Assembly: GCF_002158995.1 (NCBI RefSeq)
Contig: NZ_LOHF01000005.1
Location: 78,380 to 142,379, forward strand
Reading direction: 5' to 3'
Length of the DNA: 64,000 nucleotides
Source of the DNA: Pseudomonas caspiana
GTDB taxonomy: Bacteria > Pseudomonadota > Gammaproteobacteria > Pseudomonadales > Pseudomonadaceae
The notes beneath the pieces are model-generated. The model was given only the letters and a program-made list of their open reading frames with translations. It did no database searches and was not told the origin of the DNA. Both the position numbers and the translations under genes were made by a program. Below are positions 56,232 to 64,000 of the stretch, piece after piece (position 1 is the stretch's first letter; every line of letters begins with the position of its first letter).

Positions 56232-56876
56232 CTACTTCGTCAGAGGCCTCTCTCTTTTCGGCAGATAGGGCGGTAAATACAGCCCCACGTAAGCATCAAA
56301 TACCCTCATCCCTTCTTCGGCCATGCGCGGAGTGATTTCATCATGCAGCTGCATGGAGCGTGCGTAGACCCGATCGCCCAGTTCCATGGCCAGTGCGAAC
56401 ACGTCTACATCACTCGGTAATACCGGCAGCGCGAAGTGTCGCTCAAAGACTTCCAGCATCAAGTGCCCCAGCTCGATGTCGTGCTGACGATCTGCCTGGG
56501 TGATTTCAGTCAAGCCATGCTGGGCCAAAATCAACTGGCGCGCAGCGGCGTCAGCGTTGTAGATATCCAGCATGCGTTGCTCGACCAGGCGGGACAGATC
56601 ACGCCATGTCGTGAGGGAGTTGTGTTCGATGGGCGCTTGCAGGCTGGCGCGAAACGTTGCGTGGATGTCGGCGGTGAGTGCTTCGAGCAAGGCGGGGACG
56701 CTGGCGAAGAAGTGGTACACGGACGACGGCGGAATTTGCGCGCGTTCAGCCACGCTATAGATCGACAGACTCGCCACGCCCTCAGCAGCCAGCAACTCGC
56801 GTGCGGCATCGAGTATAGAATCGATTCGGGCCTGACTGGCTGCGCGGGGTTTGCGGGGAGTGGCGGGGCGGGTCAT
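56232..56876 (-). CDS. TetR-family transcriptional regulator
   Basis: A 214-residue TetR-type repressor: basic N-terminal tail (TPRKPRAASQARIDSILDAARELLAAEGVASLSIYSVAERAQIPPSSVYHFFAS) with the HTH in the middle, then an all-helical ligand domain. It is convergent with the LysR gene (stop codons 4 bases apart) and lies downstream of spuI. It could regulate a neighbour or a distant gene; sequence does not say. Confidence 0.9.
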   Translation of the reverse strand: MTRPATPRKPRAASQARIDSILDAARELLAAEGVASLSIYSVAERAQIPPSSVYHFFASVPALLEALTADIHATFRASLQAPIEHNSLTTWRDLSRLVEQRMLDIYNADAAARQLILAQHGLTEITQADRQHDIELGHLMLEVFERHFALPVLPSDVDVFALAMELGDRVYARSMQLHDEITPRMAEEGMRVFDAYVGLYLPPYLPKRERPLTK

Positions 56877-56962
56877 GTGGCGGTCTCGTGGGCGGGGCTG
56901 CGGGGATTGTAATCCAGAAGCGGTCAGCAGGAGCCTGGTTCTGTGGGAGCGGTGCGTGAAAC

Positions 56963-57002
56963 AAAAAAAACGCCGCACAACCTTTCGGCCTGCGGCGTTT
57001 TT
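56963..57002 (-). terminator. Intrinsic terminator after spuI
   Basis: CGCCGCA / TGCGGCG stem with A-run and T-run flanks, about 20 bases beyond the spuI stop on the minus strand. It might also work in the other direction. Confidence 0.9.
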
Positions 57003-57020
57003 CATACTTCACACCGTTAT

Positions 57021-58397
57021 TTAAACGGTATGCAGGTACCAGTTGTACTCAAGGTCGGAGATGGAGTGTTCGAACTCCTCCAGCTCGCTTTCCTTACAGG
57101 CGACGAAGATATCGATGTATTTAGGATCGATGTACTTGGCCATCACTTCGCTGTCGTCCAGCTCGCGCAATGCGTCGCGCAGGTTGTTCGGCAGGCTTTG
57201 TTCATTCTGCTCGTACGAGTTGCCCGAAACCGGCGCGCCAGGTTCGATCTTGTTGGTCAGGCCGTGATGCACGCCCGCCAGGACCGAAGCCATCAACAGA
57301 TAAGGGTTGGCATCGGCACCCGCAACCCGGTGCTCGATACGCACCGCGTCGGCCGAGCCGGTTGGTACGCGTACGGCTACGGTACGGTTGTCCAGGCCCC
57401 AGCTCGGGGAGTTAGGCACATAGAACTGAGCACCAAACCGACGATACGAATTGACGTTCGGGCAAAGGAACGCCATCTGCGCCGGTAGGGTCTCGAGCAC
57501 ACCGCCGATGGCATGACGTAACGCGGCGTTCTGCTCGGGATCCTCGCTGGTGAAGATATTCTTGCCATCGCGATCCAGGATCGAGATGTGTACATGCAAA
57601 CCGTTGCCTGCCTGGCCTGGGTAAGGCTTGGCCATGAAGGTGGTGTCCATCTCATGGTCGTAGGCGATGTTCTTGATCAGGCGCTTGAGCAATACCGCGT
57701 AGTCACACGCTTTGATCGCGTCGGCGACGTGGTGCAGATTGACTTCAAACTGGGCCGGAGCACTTTCCTTGACGATGGCGTCAGCGGGAATCCCTTGCTC
57801 CTTGGCACCTTCCAGGATGTCCTGGAGGCAGTCGACGTATTCGTCAAGGTCGTCGATCAGGTAGACCTGTGTCGAGTGCGGGCGTTTGCCGGAAATCGGA
57901 GAGCGGGGTGGTTGCGGACGGCCGTTCACGTTCTCCTGGTCGATCAGGTAGAACTCCAGCTCGAAAGCGGCGCAAATCGTCAGGCCCATTTCGTCAAACT
58001 TGGTTACAACCTGGCGCAATACTTCGCGTGGGTCAGCGAAAAACGGGTCGCCTTCCAGTTCGTGCATGGTCATCAACAGTTGCGCGGTAGGGCGCTTTTG
58101 CCAAGGCTCGTTGCACAGGGTATCGGGGATTGGATAGCAGATTCGGTCAGCATCACCGATGTCCAGACCCAGGCCGGTGCTTTCTACCGTCGAGCCATTG
58201 ATATCCAGGGCAAATAAAGAGGCAGGCAGGTTGATGCCCTTCTCGTAAACCTTATGGAGGCTGGTGCGTTCAATGCGCTTGCCGCGCACCACACCATTCA
58301 TATCTGCAATCAGAAGGTCAACGTACAGAACCTCAGGATGTTCCTTAAGGAACGCGTTCGCTTCGTTAAGCTGAACGGCACGCGGGGGTACCGACAT
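57021..58397 (-). CDS. spuI: Glutamine-synthetase-like gamma-glutamylpolyamine synthetase (SpuI)
   Basis: A 458-residue GS-fold ligase that glutamylates polyamines. GS motifs are visible: MNGVVRGKRIERTSLHKV at the N-terminal beta-grasp, EFELEF-like AAFELEFYL, NLHHVAD, LHVHISI and RIEHRVAGADANPYLLMASVLAG. It is divergent from spuA by about 280 bases, exactly as in P. aeruginosa. An AT-rich stretch upstream could hold both promoters. Confidence 0.93.
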   Translation of the reverse strand: MSVPPRAVQLNEANAFLKEHPEVLYVDLLIADMNGVVRGKRIERTSLHKVYEKGINLPASLFALDINGSTVESTGLGLDIGDADRICYPIPDTLCNEPWQKRPTAQLLMTMHELEGDPFFADPREVLRQVVTKFDEMGLTICAAFELEFYLIDQENVNGRPQPPRSPISGKRPHSTQVYLIDDLDEYVDCLQDILEGAKEQGIPADAIVKESAPAQFEVNLHHVADAIKACDYAVLLKRLIKNIAYDHEMDTTFMAKPYPGQAGNGLHVHISILDRDGKNIFTSEDPEQNAALRHAIGGVLETLPAQMAFLCPNVNSYRRFGAQFYVPNSPSWGLDNRTVAVRVPTGSADAVRIEHRVAGADANPYLLMASVLAGVHHGLTNKIEPGAPVSGNSYEQNEQSLPNNLRDALRELDDSEVMAKYIDPKYIDIFVACKESELEEFEHSISDLEYNWYLHTV

Positions 58398-58675
58398 GAT
58401 GCAACACCTTTGTTGTTAAAAATATCAATCATCGAGCTTTACGGGTTTCAGTCAATCCGAAAGCCATGATGAAGTCAATAGAGCCTTCCCTTGCCCTGAA
58501 AGGGCGCAAAAGGGCCGTTTTTGCCGCAATTCAGGGCAAGTATTTAACAGCGGAAGGCTACGGATTGCGGGGCTTTCGTGGACCCTGTTCGATTTTTACG
58601 AGGCTGTTGTGGAAAAAAACGAACAAGGCTAAGCTCGATTGCAACCCAGACCAGCAACAACAATACGGGGGTCCC

Positions 58676-59452
58676 ATGTCACGCCTGCCCTTGATCGGCG
58701 TTACCGCCTGCACCAAGCAGATCGGTCATCATGCTTATCATGTCTCTGGCGACAAATATCTCCGTGCGGTAGCAGTGGCTGCCAAAGGCATGCCGTTGAT
58801 TCTGCCGTCACTTGGACCCTTGCTTGACCCCGCCGATATTCTTGCAAGTCTCGATGGACTGCTGTTTACCGGTTCGCCTTCCAATGTCGAACCCTACCAC
58901 TATAGTGGCCCAGCCAGCGCGCCGGGTACTGCTCATGATCCCGAACGCGACCGCACCACCTTACCGCTTATTCGTGCTGCCGTGGCAGCCGGTGTTCCGG
59001 TTTTAGGTATTTGCCGCGGTTTTCAGGAGATGAATGTAGCGTTTGGCGGCAGCCTGCATCAGCGCGTCCATGAAACAGAAGGTTTCATGGATCATCGCGA
59101 ACCGGAGAATGAGCCGGTTGAAGTGCAGTATGCGCCGAGTCATCCGATGCGCGTCCAGCCGGGCGGTGTGTTGGACGGTCTGGGGCTGGCGAGTGAAATT
59201 CGTGTTAATTCCATCCACGGGCAAGGCATCGAGCGTCTGGCGCCGGGTCTGCGCGTGGAGGCCGTTGCGCCTGATGGCTTGATCGAAGCCGTCTCGGTGC
59301 TGGACAGTCCGGGCTTCGCGCTTGGGGTGCAATGGCATCCCGAGTGGCAAGTTACTGCAAACCCTGATTACCTAGTCATCTTCCAGGCATTTGGCGATGC
59401 CTGCCGTAAACGAGCACTACAACGCGACGCCGATGCGTCAAATAACGCCTGA
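58676..59452 (+). CDS. spuA: Gamma-glutamyl-GABA hydrolase (PuuD-like, SpuA)
   Basis: A 258-residue class I glutamine amidotransferase-like hydrolase. The nucleophile is Cys113 (VLGICRGFQEMNVAFGG), and His/Glu are in ALGVQWHPEWQV. It releases GABA from gamma-glutamyl-GABA in the PuuABCD-type route. I use ATG 58676 because it gives the family start SRLPLIGVTAC; the 70-codon upstream frame is non-coding. spuB follows after 34 bases. Confidence 0.92.
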   Translation: MSRLPLIGVTACTKQIGHHAYHVSGDKYLRAVAVAAKGMPLILPSLGPLLDPADILASLDGLLFTGSPSNVEPYHYSGPASAPGTAHDPERDRTTLPLIRAAVAAGVPVLGICRGFQEMNVAFGGSLHQRVHETEGFMDHREPENEPVEVQYAPSHPMRVQPGGVLDGLGLASEIRVNSIHGQGIERLAPGLRVEAVAPDGLIEAVSVLDSPGFALGVQWHPEWQVTANPDYLVIFQAFGDACRKRALQRDADASNNA

Positions 59453-59486
59453 TTCGCGATCAGGACTCTGACCACCTGAGGTATTT

Positions 59487-60845
59487 ATGAGTACCAACCT
59501 CGACCAGCTCACCGATTGGTTGAAAGAACACAAGATCACCGAAGTCGAATGCATGATTGCCGACTTGACCGGGATCACTCGCGGCAAGATTTCCCCCACC
59601 AACAAATTCATTGCCGAAAAGGGCATGCGCTTGCCGGAGAGCGTATTGCTGCAGACGGTGACCGGTGACTACGTCGAAGACGACATCTATTACGAATTGC
59701 TGGACCCGGCAGACATCGACATGTTCTGCCGCCCGGATGCCAATGCGGTTTATGTAGTGCCTTGGGCCATCGAGCCCACCGCGCAGGTCATCCATGACAC
59801 CTACGACAAGCAGGGCAACCCGATTGAGCTGTCGCCGCGCAATGTCTTGAAGAAAGTGCTCAAGCTTTACGCTGATCAGGGCTGGCAGCCGATTGTCGCG
59901 CCGGAGATGGAATTTTACCTGACCAAGCGCAGCGACGACCCCGATTACCCGTTGCAGCCGCCAGTCGGGCGTTCCGGGCGTCCTGAGACAGGGCGTCAGT
60001 CTTTTTCCATCGAAGCGGCCAACGAGTTTGATCCGCTGTTCGAAGACGTCTACGACTGGTGCGAACTGCAGAACCTTGATCTTGATACGCTGATCCACGA
60101 AGACGGCACGGCGCAGATGGAAATCAACTTCCGTCACGGTGATGCCTTGTCGCTGGCTGACCAGATTCTGGTGTTCAAGCGCACCATGCGTGAAGCCGCG
60201 CTCAAGCACGACGTTGCTGCGACGTTTATGGCCAAGCCGATGACGGGCGAGCCAGGCAGCGCCATGCATTTGCACCAGAGCATCATCGACATCAAGACTG
60301 GCAAGAACATCTTCTCCAACGAAGACGGGACCATGAGCGAGCTGTTCCTGCAGCATATCGGTGGCTTGCAGAAGTTGATCCCCGAGTTGTTGCCGCTGTT
60401 CGCGCCGAACGTCAACTCGTTCCGCCGCTTCCTGCCGGATACCTCGGCACCTGTGAACGTTGAGTGGGGCGAAGAAAACCGTACGGTCGGCCTGCGAGTT
60501 CCGGATGCAGGTCCACAGAACCGCCGTGTAGAGAACCGCTTGCCGGGCGCTGACGCCAACCCGTATCTGGCCATCGCCGCGAGCTTGTTGTGCGGGTTTA
60601 TCGGCATGGTTGAACACATCAACCCGAGCGCTCCGGTCGTTGGCCGTGGTTACGAGCGACGTAACCTGCGCCTGCCCCTGACCATTGAAGATGCGTTGGA
60701 GCGCATGGAAAACAGCAAGACCGTCGAGAAATACCTGGGCGAGAAATTCATCAAGGGCTACGTCGCGGTCAAACGTGCCGAGCATGAAAATTTCAAACGC
60801 GTGATCAGTTCGTGGGAGCGCGAGTTCCTGCTGTTTGCGGTTTGA
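59487..60845 (+). CDS. spuB: Gamma-glutamylpolyamine synthetase (SpuB)
   Basis: A 452-residue GS-fold enzyme, second GS paralogue of the locus. It has LTGITRGKISPTNKFI, PEMEFYL, EINFRHGDAL, MHLHQSIIDIKTGKN and RVENRLPGADANPYLAIAASLLCG. It probably acts on polyamines, possibly with substrate range different from SpuI. Located between spuA and a REPIN preceding spuC. Confidence 0.93.
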   Translation: MSTNLDQLTDWLKEHKITEVECMIADLTGITRGKISPTNKFIAEKGMRLPESVLLQTVTGDYVEDDIYYELLDPADIDMFCRPDANAVYVVPWAIEPTAQVIHDTYDKQGNPIELSPRNVLKKVLKLYADQGWQPIVAPEMEFYLTKRSDDPDYPLQPPVGRSGRPETGRQSFSIEAANEFDPLFEDVYDWCELQNLDLDTLIHEDGTAQMEINFRHGDALSLADQILVFKRTMREAALKHDVAATFMAKPMTGEPGSAMHLHQSIIDIKTGKNIFSNEDGTMSELFLQHIGGLQKLIPELLPLFAPNVNSFRRFLPDTSAPVNVEWGEENRTVGLRVPDAGPQNRRVENRLPGADANPYLAIAASLLCGFIGMVEHINPSAPVVGRGYERRNLRLPLTIEDALERMENSKTVEKYLGEKFIKGYVAVKRAEHENFKRVISSWEREFLLFAV

Positions 60846-60882
60846 TGCCATAGGACCTGTTGGAGCGAGCGGTTGAGATGAC

Positions 60883-60972
60883 GTGGGACCGGCTTTAGCC
60901 GGGAAGGCTGCTTGGCAGACAACAAAGATTTATCGGCTGCCCCGGCCTCTTCCCGGCTAAAGCCGGTCCCAC
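60883..60972. repeat. REPIN, GACCGGCTTTAGCCGGGAAG type
   Basis: Inverted GTGGGACCGGCTTTAGCCGG arms, a different family from all others in the window, lie between spuB and spuC. Confidence 0.9.
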
Positions 60973-61042
60973 GACGCTGATGCGGCCGCATAAACATGCG
61001 CGCAAACATAGAGCCTCCTGCGCATTTAATATGGAGTTGTGT

Positions 61043-62407
61043 ATGAGTTCCAAGAACCCGCAAACCCGCGAATGGCAGGCCTTGAGCAGTGAGCATCACT
61101 TGGCCCCGTTCAGCGATTACAAGCAACTCAAGGAAGTAGGCCCGCGGATCATCACCCGCTCCAGCGGGGTTTATCTGTGGGACAGTGAGGGCAACAAGAT
61201 CCTCGACGGTATGTCCGGCCTGTGGTGTGTCGCCATTGGTTATGGCCGTGAAGAACTGGCAGATGTTGCGGCCAAACAAATGCGTGAGCTGCCGTATTAC
61301 AACCTGTTCTTTATGACCGCCCACCCGCCGGTGCTGGAGCTGGCCAAGGTCATCTCCGAGATCGCCCCTGAAGGCATGAACCACGTGTTCTTTACTGGTT
61401 CCGGTTCAGAAGGCAACGACACCATGCTGCGTATGGTTCGTCACTATTGGGCAATCAATGGCCAGCCGAACAAGAAGACCATCATCAGCCGGGTCAACGG
61501 TTATCACGGCTCAACGGTCGCAGGTGCAAGCCTTGGTGGCATGACCTACATGCACGAGCAGGGCGACTTGCCGATTCCGGGCATCGTGCACATCCCACAG
61601 CCATACTGGTTCGGCGAAGGCGGCGACATGACGCCGGACGAGTTCGGTGTCTGGGCTGCCGAGCAGTTGGAGAAGAAGATTCTCGAACTGGGCGTAGATA
61701 ACGTCGGTGCTTTTATTGCCGAGCCGATTCAGGGCGCGGGCGGCGTTATCGTGCCACCTGATACCTACTGGCCGAAGGTCAAAGAGATCCTCGACAAGTA
61801 CGACATTCTTTTCGTAGCGGATGAAGTGATCTGTGGTTTTGGCCGCACGGGTGAGTGGTTTGGTAGCGACTTTTACGGCCTCAAGCCGGACATGATGACC
61901 ATCGCCAAAGGCCTGACCTCGGGTTACATCCCCATGGGCGGTTTGATTGTGCGTGACGAAGTGGTGGCCGTGCTCAACGAAGGCGGCGACTTCAACCACG
62001 GCTTTACCTACTCCGGGCATCCGGTCGCGGCGGCCGTGGCGCTGGAGAACATTCGCATCCTGCGCGAAGAGAAAATCGTCGAACGCGTCAATTCGGAAAC
62101 GGCACCATACTTGCAAAAGCGTCTGCGTGAACTGAGCGATCATCCGCTGGTGGGTGAAGTCCGCGGTGTCGGCATGCTGGGCGCCATTGAGCTGGTCAAG
62201 GACAAGGCAACCCGCGAGCGTTACACCGGCAAAGGGGCGGGCATGATTTGTCGAACCTTCTGCTTCAACAATGGCCTGATTATGCGGGCTGTAGGCGACA
62301 CCATGATCATCGCGCCACCGTTGGTGATCAGCTTTGCGGAAATTGATGAGCTGATCGAGAAAGCACGCAAGTGCCTGGATCTGACCTTGGCGCAGTTGCA
62401 GGGCTAA
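61043..62407 (+). CDS. spuC: Polyamine:pyruvate aminotransferase (SpuC)
   Basis: A 454-residue class III PLP aminotransferase that moves the amino group of putrescine and other polyamines to pyruvate. Asp260 (LFVADEVICGFGRTG) and Lys289 (DMMTIAKGLTSGY) bind PLP, and GSGSEGNDTMLRM is the phosphate site. ATG 61043 has GGAG six bases upstream; an ATG four codons earlier is possible. Order spuABCD as in P. aeruginosa. Confidence 0.94.
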   Translation: MSSKNPQTREWQALSSEHHLAPFSDYKQLKEVGPRIITRSSGVYLWDSEGNKILDGMSGLWCVAIGYGREELADVAAKQMRELPYYNLFFMTAHPPVLELAKVISEIAPEGMNHVFFTGSGSEGNDTMLRMVRHYWAINGQPNKKTIISRVNGYHGSTVAGASLGGMTYMHEQGDLPIPGIVHIPQPYWFGEGGDMTPDEFGVWAAEQLEKKILELGVDNVGAFIAEPIQGAGGVIVPPDTYWPKVKEILDKYDILFVADEVICGFGRTGEWFGSDFYGLKPDMMTIAKGLTSGYIPMGGLIVRDEVVAVLNEGGDFNHGFTYSGHPVAAAVALENIRILREEKIVERVNSETAPYLQKRLRELSDHPLVGEVRGVGMLGAIELVKDKATRERYTGKGAGMICRTFCFNNGLIMRAVGDTMIIAPPLVISFAEIDELIEKARKCLDLTLAQLQG

Positions 62408-62417
62408 ACGCGAAACC

Positions 62418-62491
62418 TGTAGGAGCTAACGAAGGCTGCGAATAGCGGTGTTTCAGGCGTACCGTTTTCGCAGCCTTCGGCAGCTCCTACA
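62418..62491. repeat. REPIN, GCCGAAGGCTGCGAA type
   Basis: Inverted TGTAGGAGCTAACGAAGGCT / AGCCTTCGGCAGCTCCTACA arms between spuC and spuD; a few mismatches in the left arm. Confidence 0.9.
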
Positions 62492-62582
62492 GAGATCGGC
62501 GCTGATACGCTTGAAACACCGGTCAGGAACTTGCCAGACTAATGGCTAGAAGCCGCCACCTAATAACACTGGAGCTGTACAC

Positions 62583-63680
62583 ATGAAGAAATTTGGCAAG
62601 ACCCTCCTCGCTTTGTCCCTCATGGGTGTCGTGGCCGCCTCTGCGCAGGCCGATGACAAAGTGCTGCACGTGTACAACTGGTCCGATTACATCGCCAAGG
62701 ACACCATCTCCAAATTCGAAAAAGAGTCGGGCATCAAAGTCGTCTACGACGTGTTCGACAGCAACGAAACCCTCGAAGCCAAACTGCTTGCCGGTAAGTC
62801 CGGTTACGACATCGTCGTGCCGTCGAACAACTTTCTGGCTAAACAGATCAAAGCCGGGGTTTACCAGCCACTGGACAAGTCCAGGCTGACTAACTACAAA
62901 AATCTGAACACTGATTTGCTCAAAGCCGTGTCGGTCAGCGACCCGGACAACAAGCACGCCTTCCCGTACATGTGGGGTTCGATTGGTATTGGCATCAACC
63001 CGGACAAAGTCAAAGCCGCACTGGGGGCCGATGCACCGGTCAATTCCTGGGATCTGCTGTTCAAGCCAGAGAACGCCGCCAAGCTGAAATCCTGTGGCAT
63101 CAGCTTCCTCGATTCGCCAACCGAAATGCTACCGATTGCCCTGCATTACCTGGGTTATCCAACCGACAGCCAGGACAAGAAGCAACTGGCTGAAGCCGAA
63201 GCGCTGTTCCTGAAAATCCGCCCTTCGATTGGCTACTTCCACTCTTCGAAGTACATCTCCGACCTCGCTAACGGCAACATCTGCGTAGCCGTGGGCTATT
63301 CGGGTGACATCTATCAGGCCAAATCCCGTGCTGAAGAAGCCGGTGGCAAGGTGAAGGTCAGCTACAACATTCCGAAAGAAGGTGCTGGCAGCTTCTACGA
63401 CATGGTGGCAATCCCTAAAGATGCGGAAAACGTCGACGGTGCCTACAAGTTCATGAACTTCCTGATGCAGCCGGAAATCATGGCCGAGATCACCAACGAA
63501 GTACGCTTCCCGAACGGTAACTCGGCGGCAACTGCCTTGGTTGATAAAGACATCACCAGCGATCCAGGCGTCTATCCACCTGCTGAGGTGCTGGCCAAGC
63601 TTTACGCAATCGCTGACTTGCCAGCCGCCACGCAGCGGATCATGACCCGCAGCTGGACCAAGATTAAGTCGGGTAAATAA
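62583..63680 (+). CDS. spuD: Polyamine ABC transporter substrate-binding protein (SpuD)
   Basis: A 365-residue PotF/SpuD-type binding protein. The signal peptide ([17 protein letters not shown]) is followed by [18 protein letters not shown], and [24 protein letters not shown] is family-typical. SpuD of P. aeruginosa prefers putrescine. ACTGGAGC-type ribosome site precedes ATG. A REPIN separates it from the next gene. Confidence 0.94.
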   Translation: MKKFGKTLLALSLMGVVAASAQADDKVLHVYNWSDYIAKDTISKFEKESGIKVVYDVFDSNETLEAKLLAGKSGYDIVVPSNNFLAKQIKAGVYQPLDKSRLTNYKNLNTDLLKAVSVSDPDNKHAFPYMWGSIGIGINPDKVKAALGADAPVNSWDLLFKPENAAKLKSCGISFLDSPTEMLPIALHYLGYPTDSQDKKQLAEAEALFLKIRPSIGYFHSSKYISDLANGNICVAVGYSGDIYQAKSRAEEAGGKVKVSYNIPKEGAGSFYDMVAIPKDAENVDGAYKFMNFLMQPEIMAEITNEVRFPNGNSAATALVDKDITSDPGVYPPAEVLAKLYAIADLPAATQRIMTRSWTKIKSGK

Positions 63681-63699
63681 TCCCGATTGACGGAGAACC

Positions 63700-63771
63700 T
63701 GTAGGAGCTGCCGAAGGCTGCGATAGCGGTGTGTCAGAGACATCACATCGCAGCCTTCGGCAGCTCCTACA
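63700..63771. repeat. REPIN, GCCGAAGGCTGCGAT type
   Basis: Inverted TGTAGGAGCTGCCGAAGGCT arms between spuD and the next gene, nearly perfect. Confidence 0.92.
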
Positions 63772-63913
63772 GGTAAATCCTAGGCAATGTCACATAAAGT
63801 TTTTTTGCGATACGCGGTCAACAACGGTAAGTTGCGCCCCCGGATTTTTCCGACCTGATCTGCTCAACTTCCCGACACGGGCACCAGACCCCACCTCAAA
63901 AAGGATTGTTCAC

Positions 63914-64000
63914 GTGTCTATTTCTTTATTTGCCAAATCCATGCTCGCCGCCGCCACGCTCACTGCTACCGTCGCAGCGCACGCGGCACCCGCCGTGCAT
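63914..64000 (+). CDS. spuE: Start of a second polyamine-binding protein gene (SpuE-like), cut by window end
   Basis: Only the first 29 codons are visible. It starts with GTG (AAAAAGGATTG upstream) and encodes a signal peptide (FAKSMLAAATLTATVAAHA) and APAVH, after which a binding-protein mature start of the kind HVYNW could follow. Position after spuD matches spuE of P. aeruginosa. The visible part alone does not prove the identity. Confidence 0.65.
   Translation, partial: MSISLFAKSMLAAATLTATVAAHAAPAVH

Overview
The window is a piece of a Pseudomonas chromosome, most like the P. fluorescens/P. putida/P. syringae side of the genus. Supporting this are the gene neighbourhoods (sahR-like/metK/tkt/epd/pgk/fba; hisBHAF; gpmI/envC/ctpA; the cdh carnitine block; the spuI/spuABCD polyamine block; lsfA with ssu genes), GC-rich coding DNA, and about seventeen REP doublets (REPINs) of several Pseudomonas-type families between genes. 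No plasmid, phage structural, CRISPR or transposase gene was found. All assignments come from reading the sequence and translations; no database search was run.

Layout. 0-9.6 kb: TonB-dependent receptor with a Fur-like site, EamA and LysE exporters, MAPEG protein, cytochrome c, LigB, MetK and its ArsR-methyltransferase partner. 9.7-16.4 kb: central carbon block tkt-epd-pgk-fba with three small lipoproteins between pgk and fba. 16.5-22 kb: carnitine catabolism (cdhB, cdhA, cdhC, divergent cdhR) and an amidase. 22-29.4 kb: the most accessory-looking part, with a five-gene minor-pilin operon, a DUF1828-type two-gene cassette, an orphan lipoprotein, a decayed tRNA-Phe copy and the intact tRNA-Phe. 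29.4-40.1 kb: yggX, mutY, an AsmA protein, a PanM-like acetyltransferase, an OFA transporter, hisBHAF and an orphan periplasmic binding protein. 40.2-47.8 kb: envelope and metabolic genes (YibQ-like, ctpA, envC, gpmI, rhodanese-like, grxC, secB, trmL). 47.8-50.1 kb: a long untranslated stretch before an OprD-family porin. 50.2-54.1 kb: a sulfonate-type ABC importer locus (lsfA, ssuA, ssuC, ssuB, ssuF) without ssuE and ssuD. 54.2-57 kb: Asp-nucleophile alpha/beta hydrolase with a divergent LysR gene, then a TetR gene. 57-64 kb: polyamine catabolism and uptake (spuI divergent from spuA-spuB-spuC-spuD, and the start of spuE).

How the genes work together. MetK and its regulator share a transcript preceded by a 26-bp near-perfect palindrome, the likely self-control site. 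The his genes form IGP synthase (HisFH) with HisA and HisB. The cdh genes oxidise carnitine, cleave the keto product and hydrolyse the thioester. The spu genes import polyamines and degrade them by gamma-glutamylation or transamination. The ssu remnant could import sulfonates but lacks its own desulfonation enzymes.

Most worth a second look: the pilin operon with missing Glu5 residues and an outsized beta-repeat pilin-like protein, the DUF1828-type pair, the tRNA-Phe relic, the stripped ssu operon, the palindrome before the metK operon, and the 890-base region before the porin.
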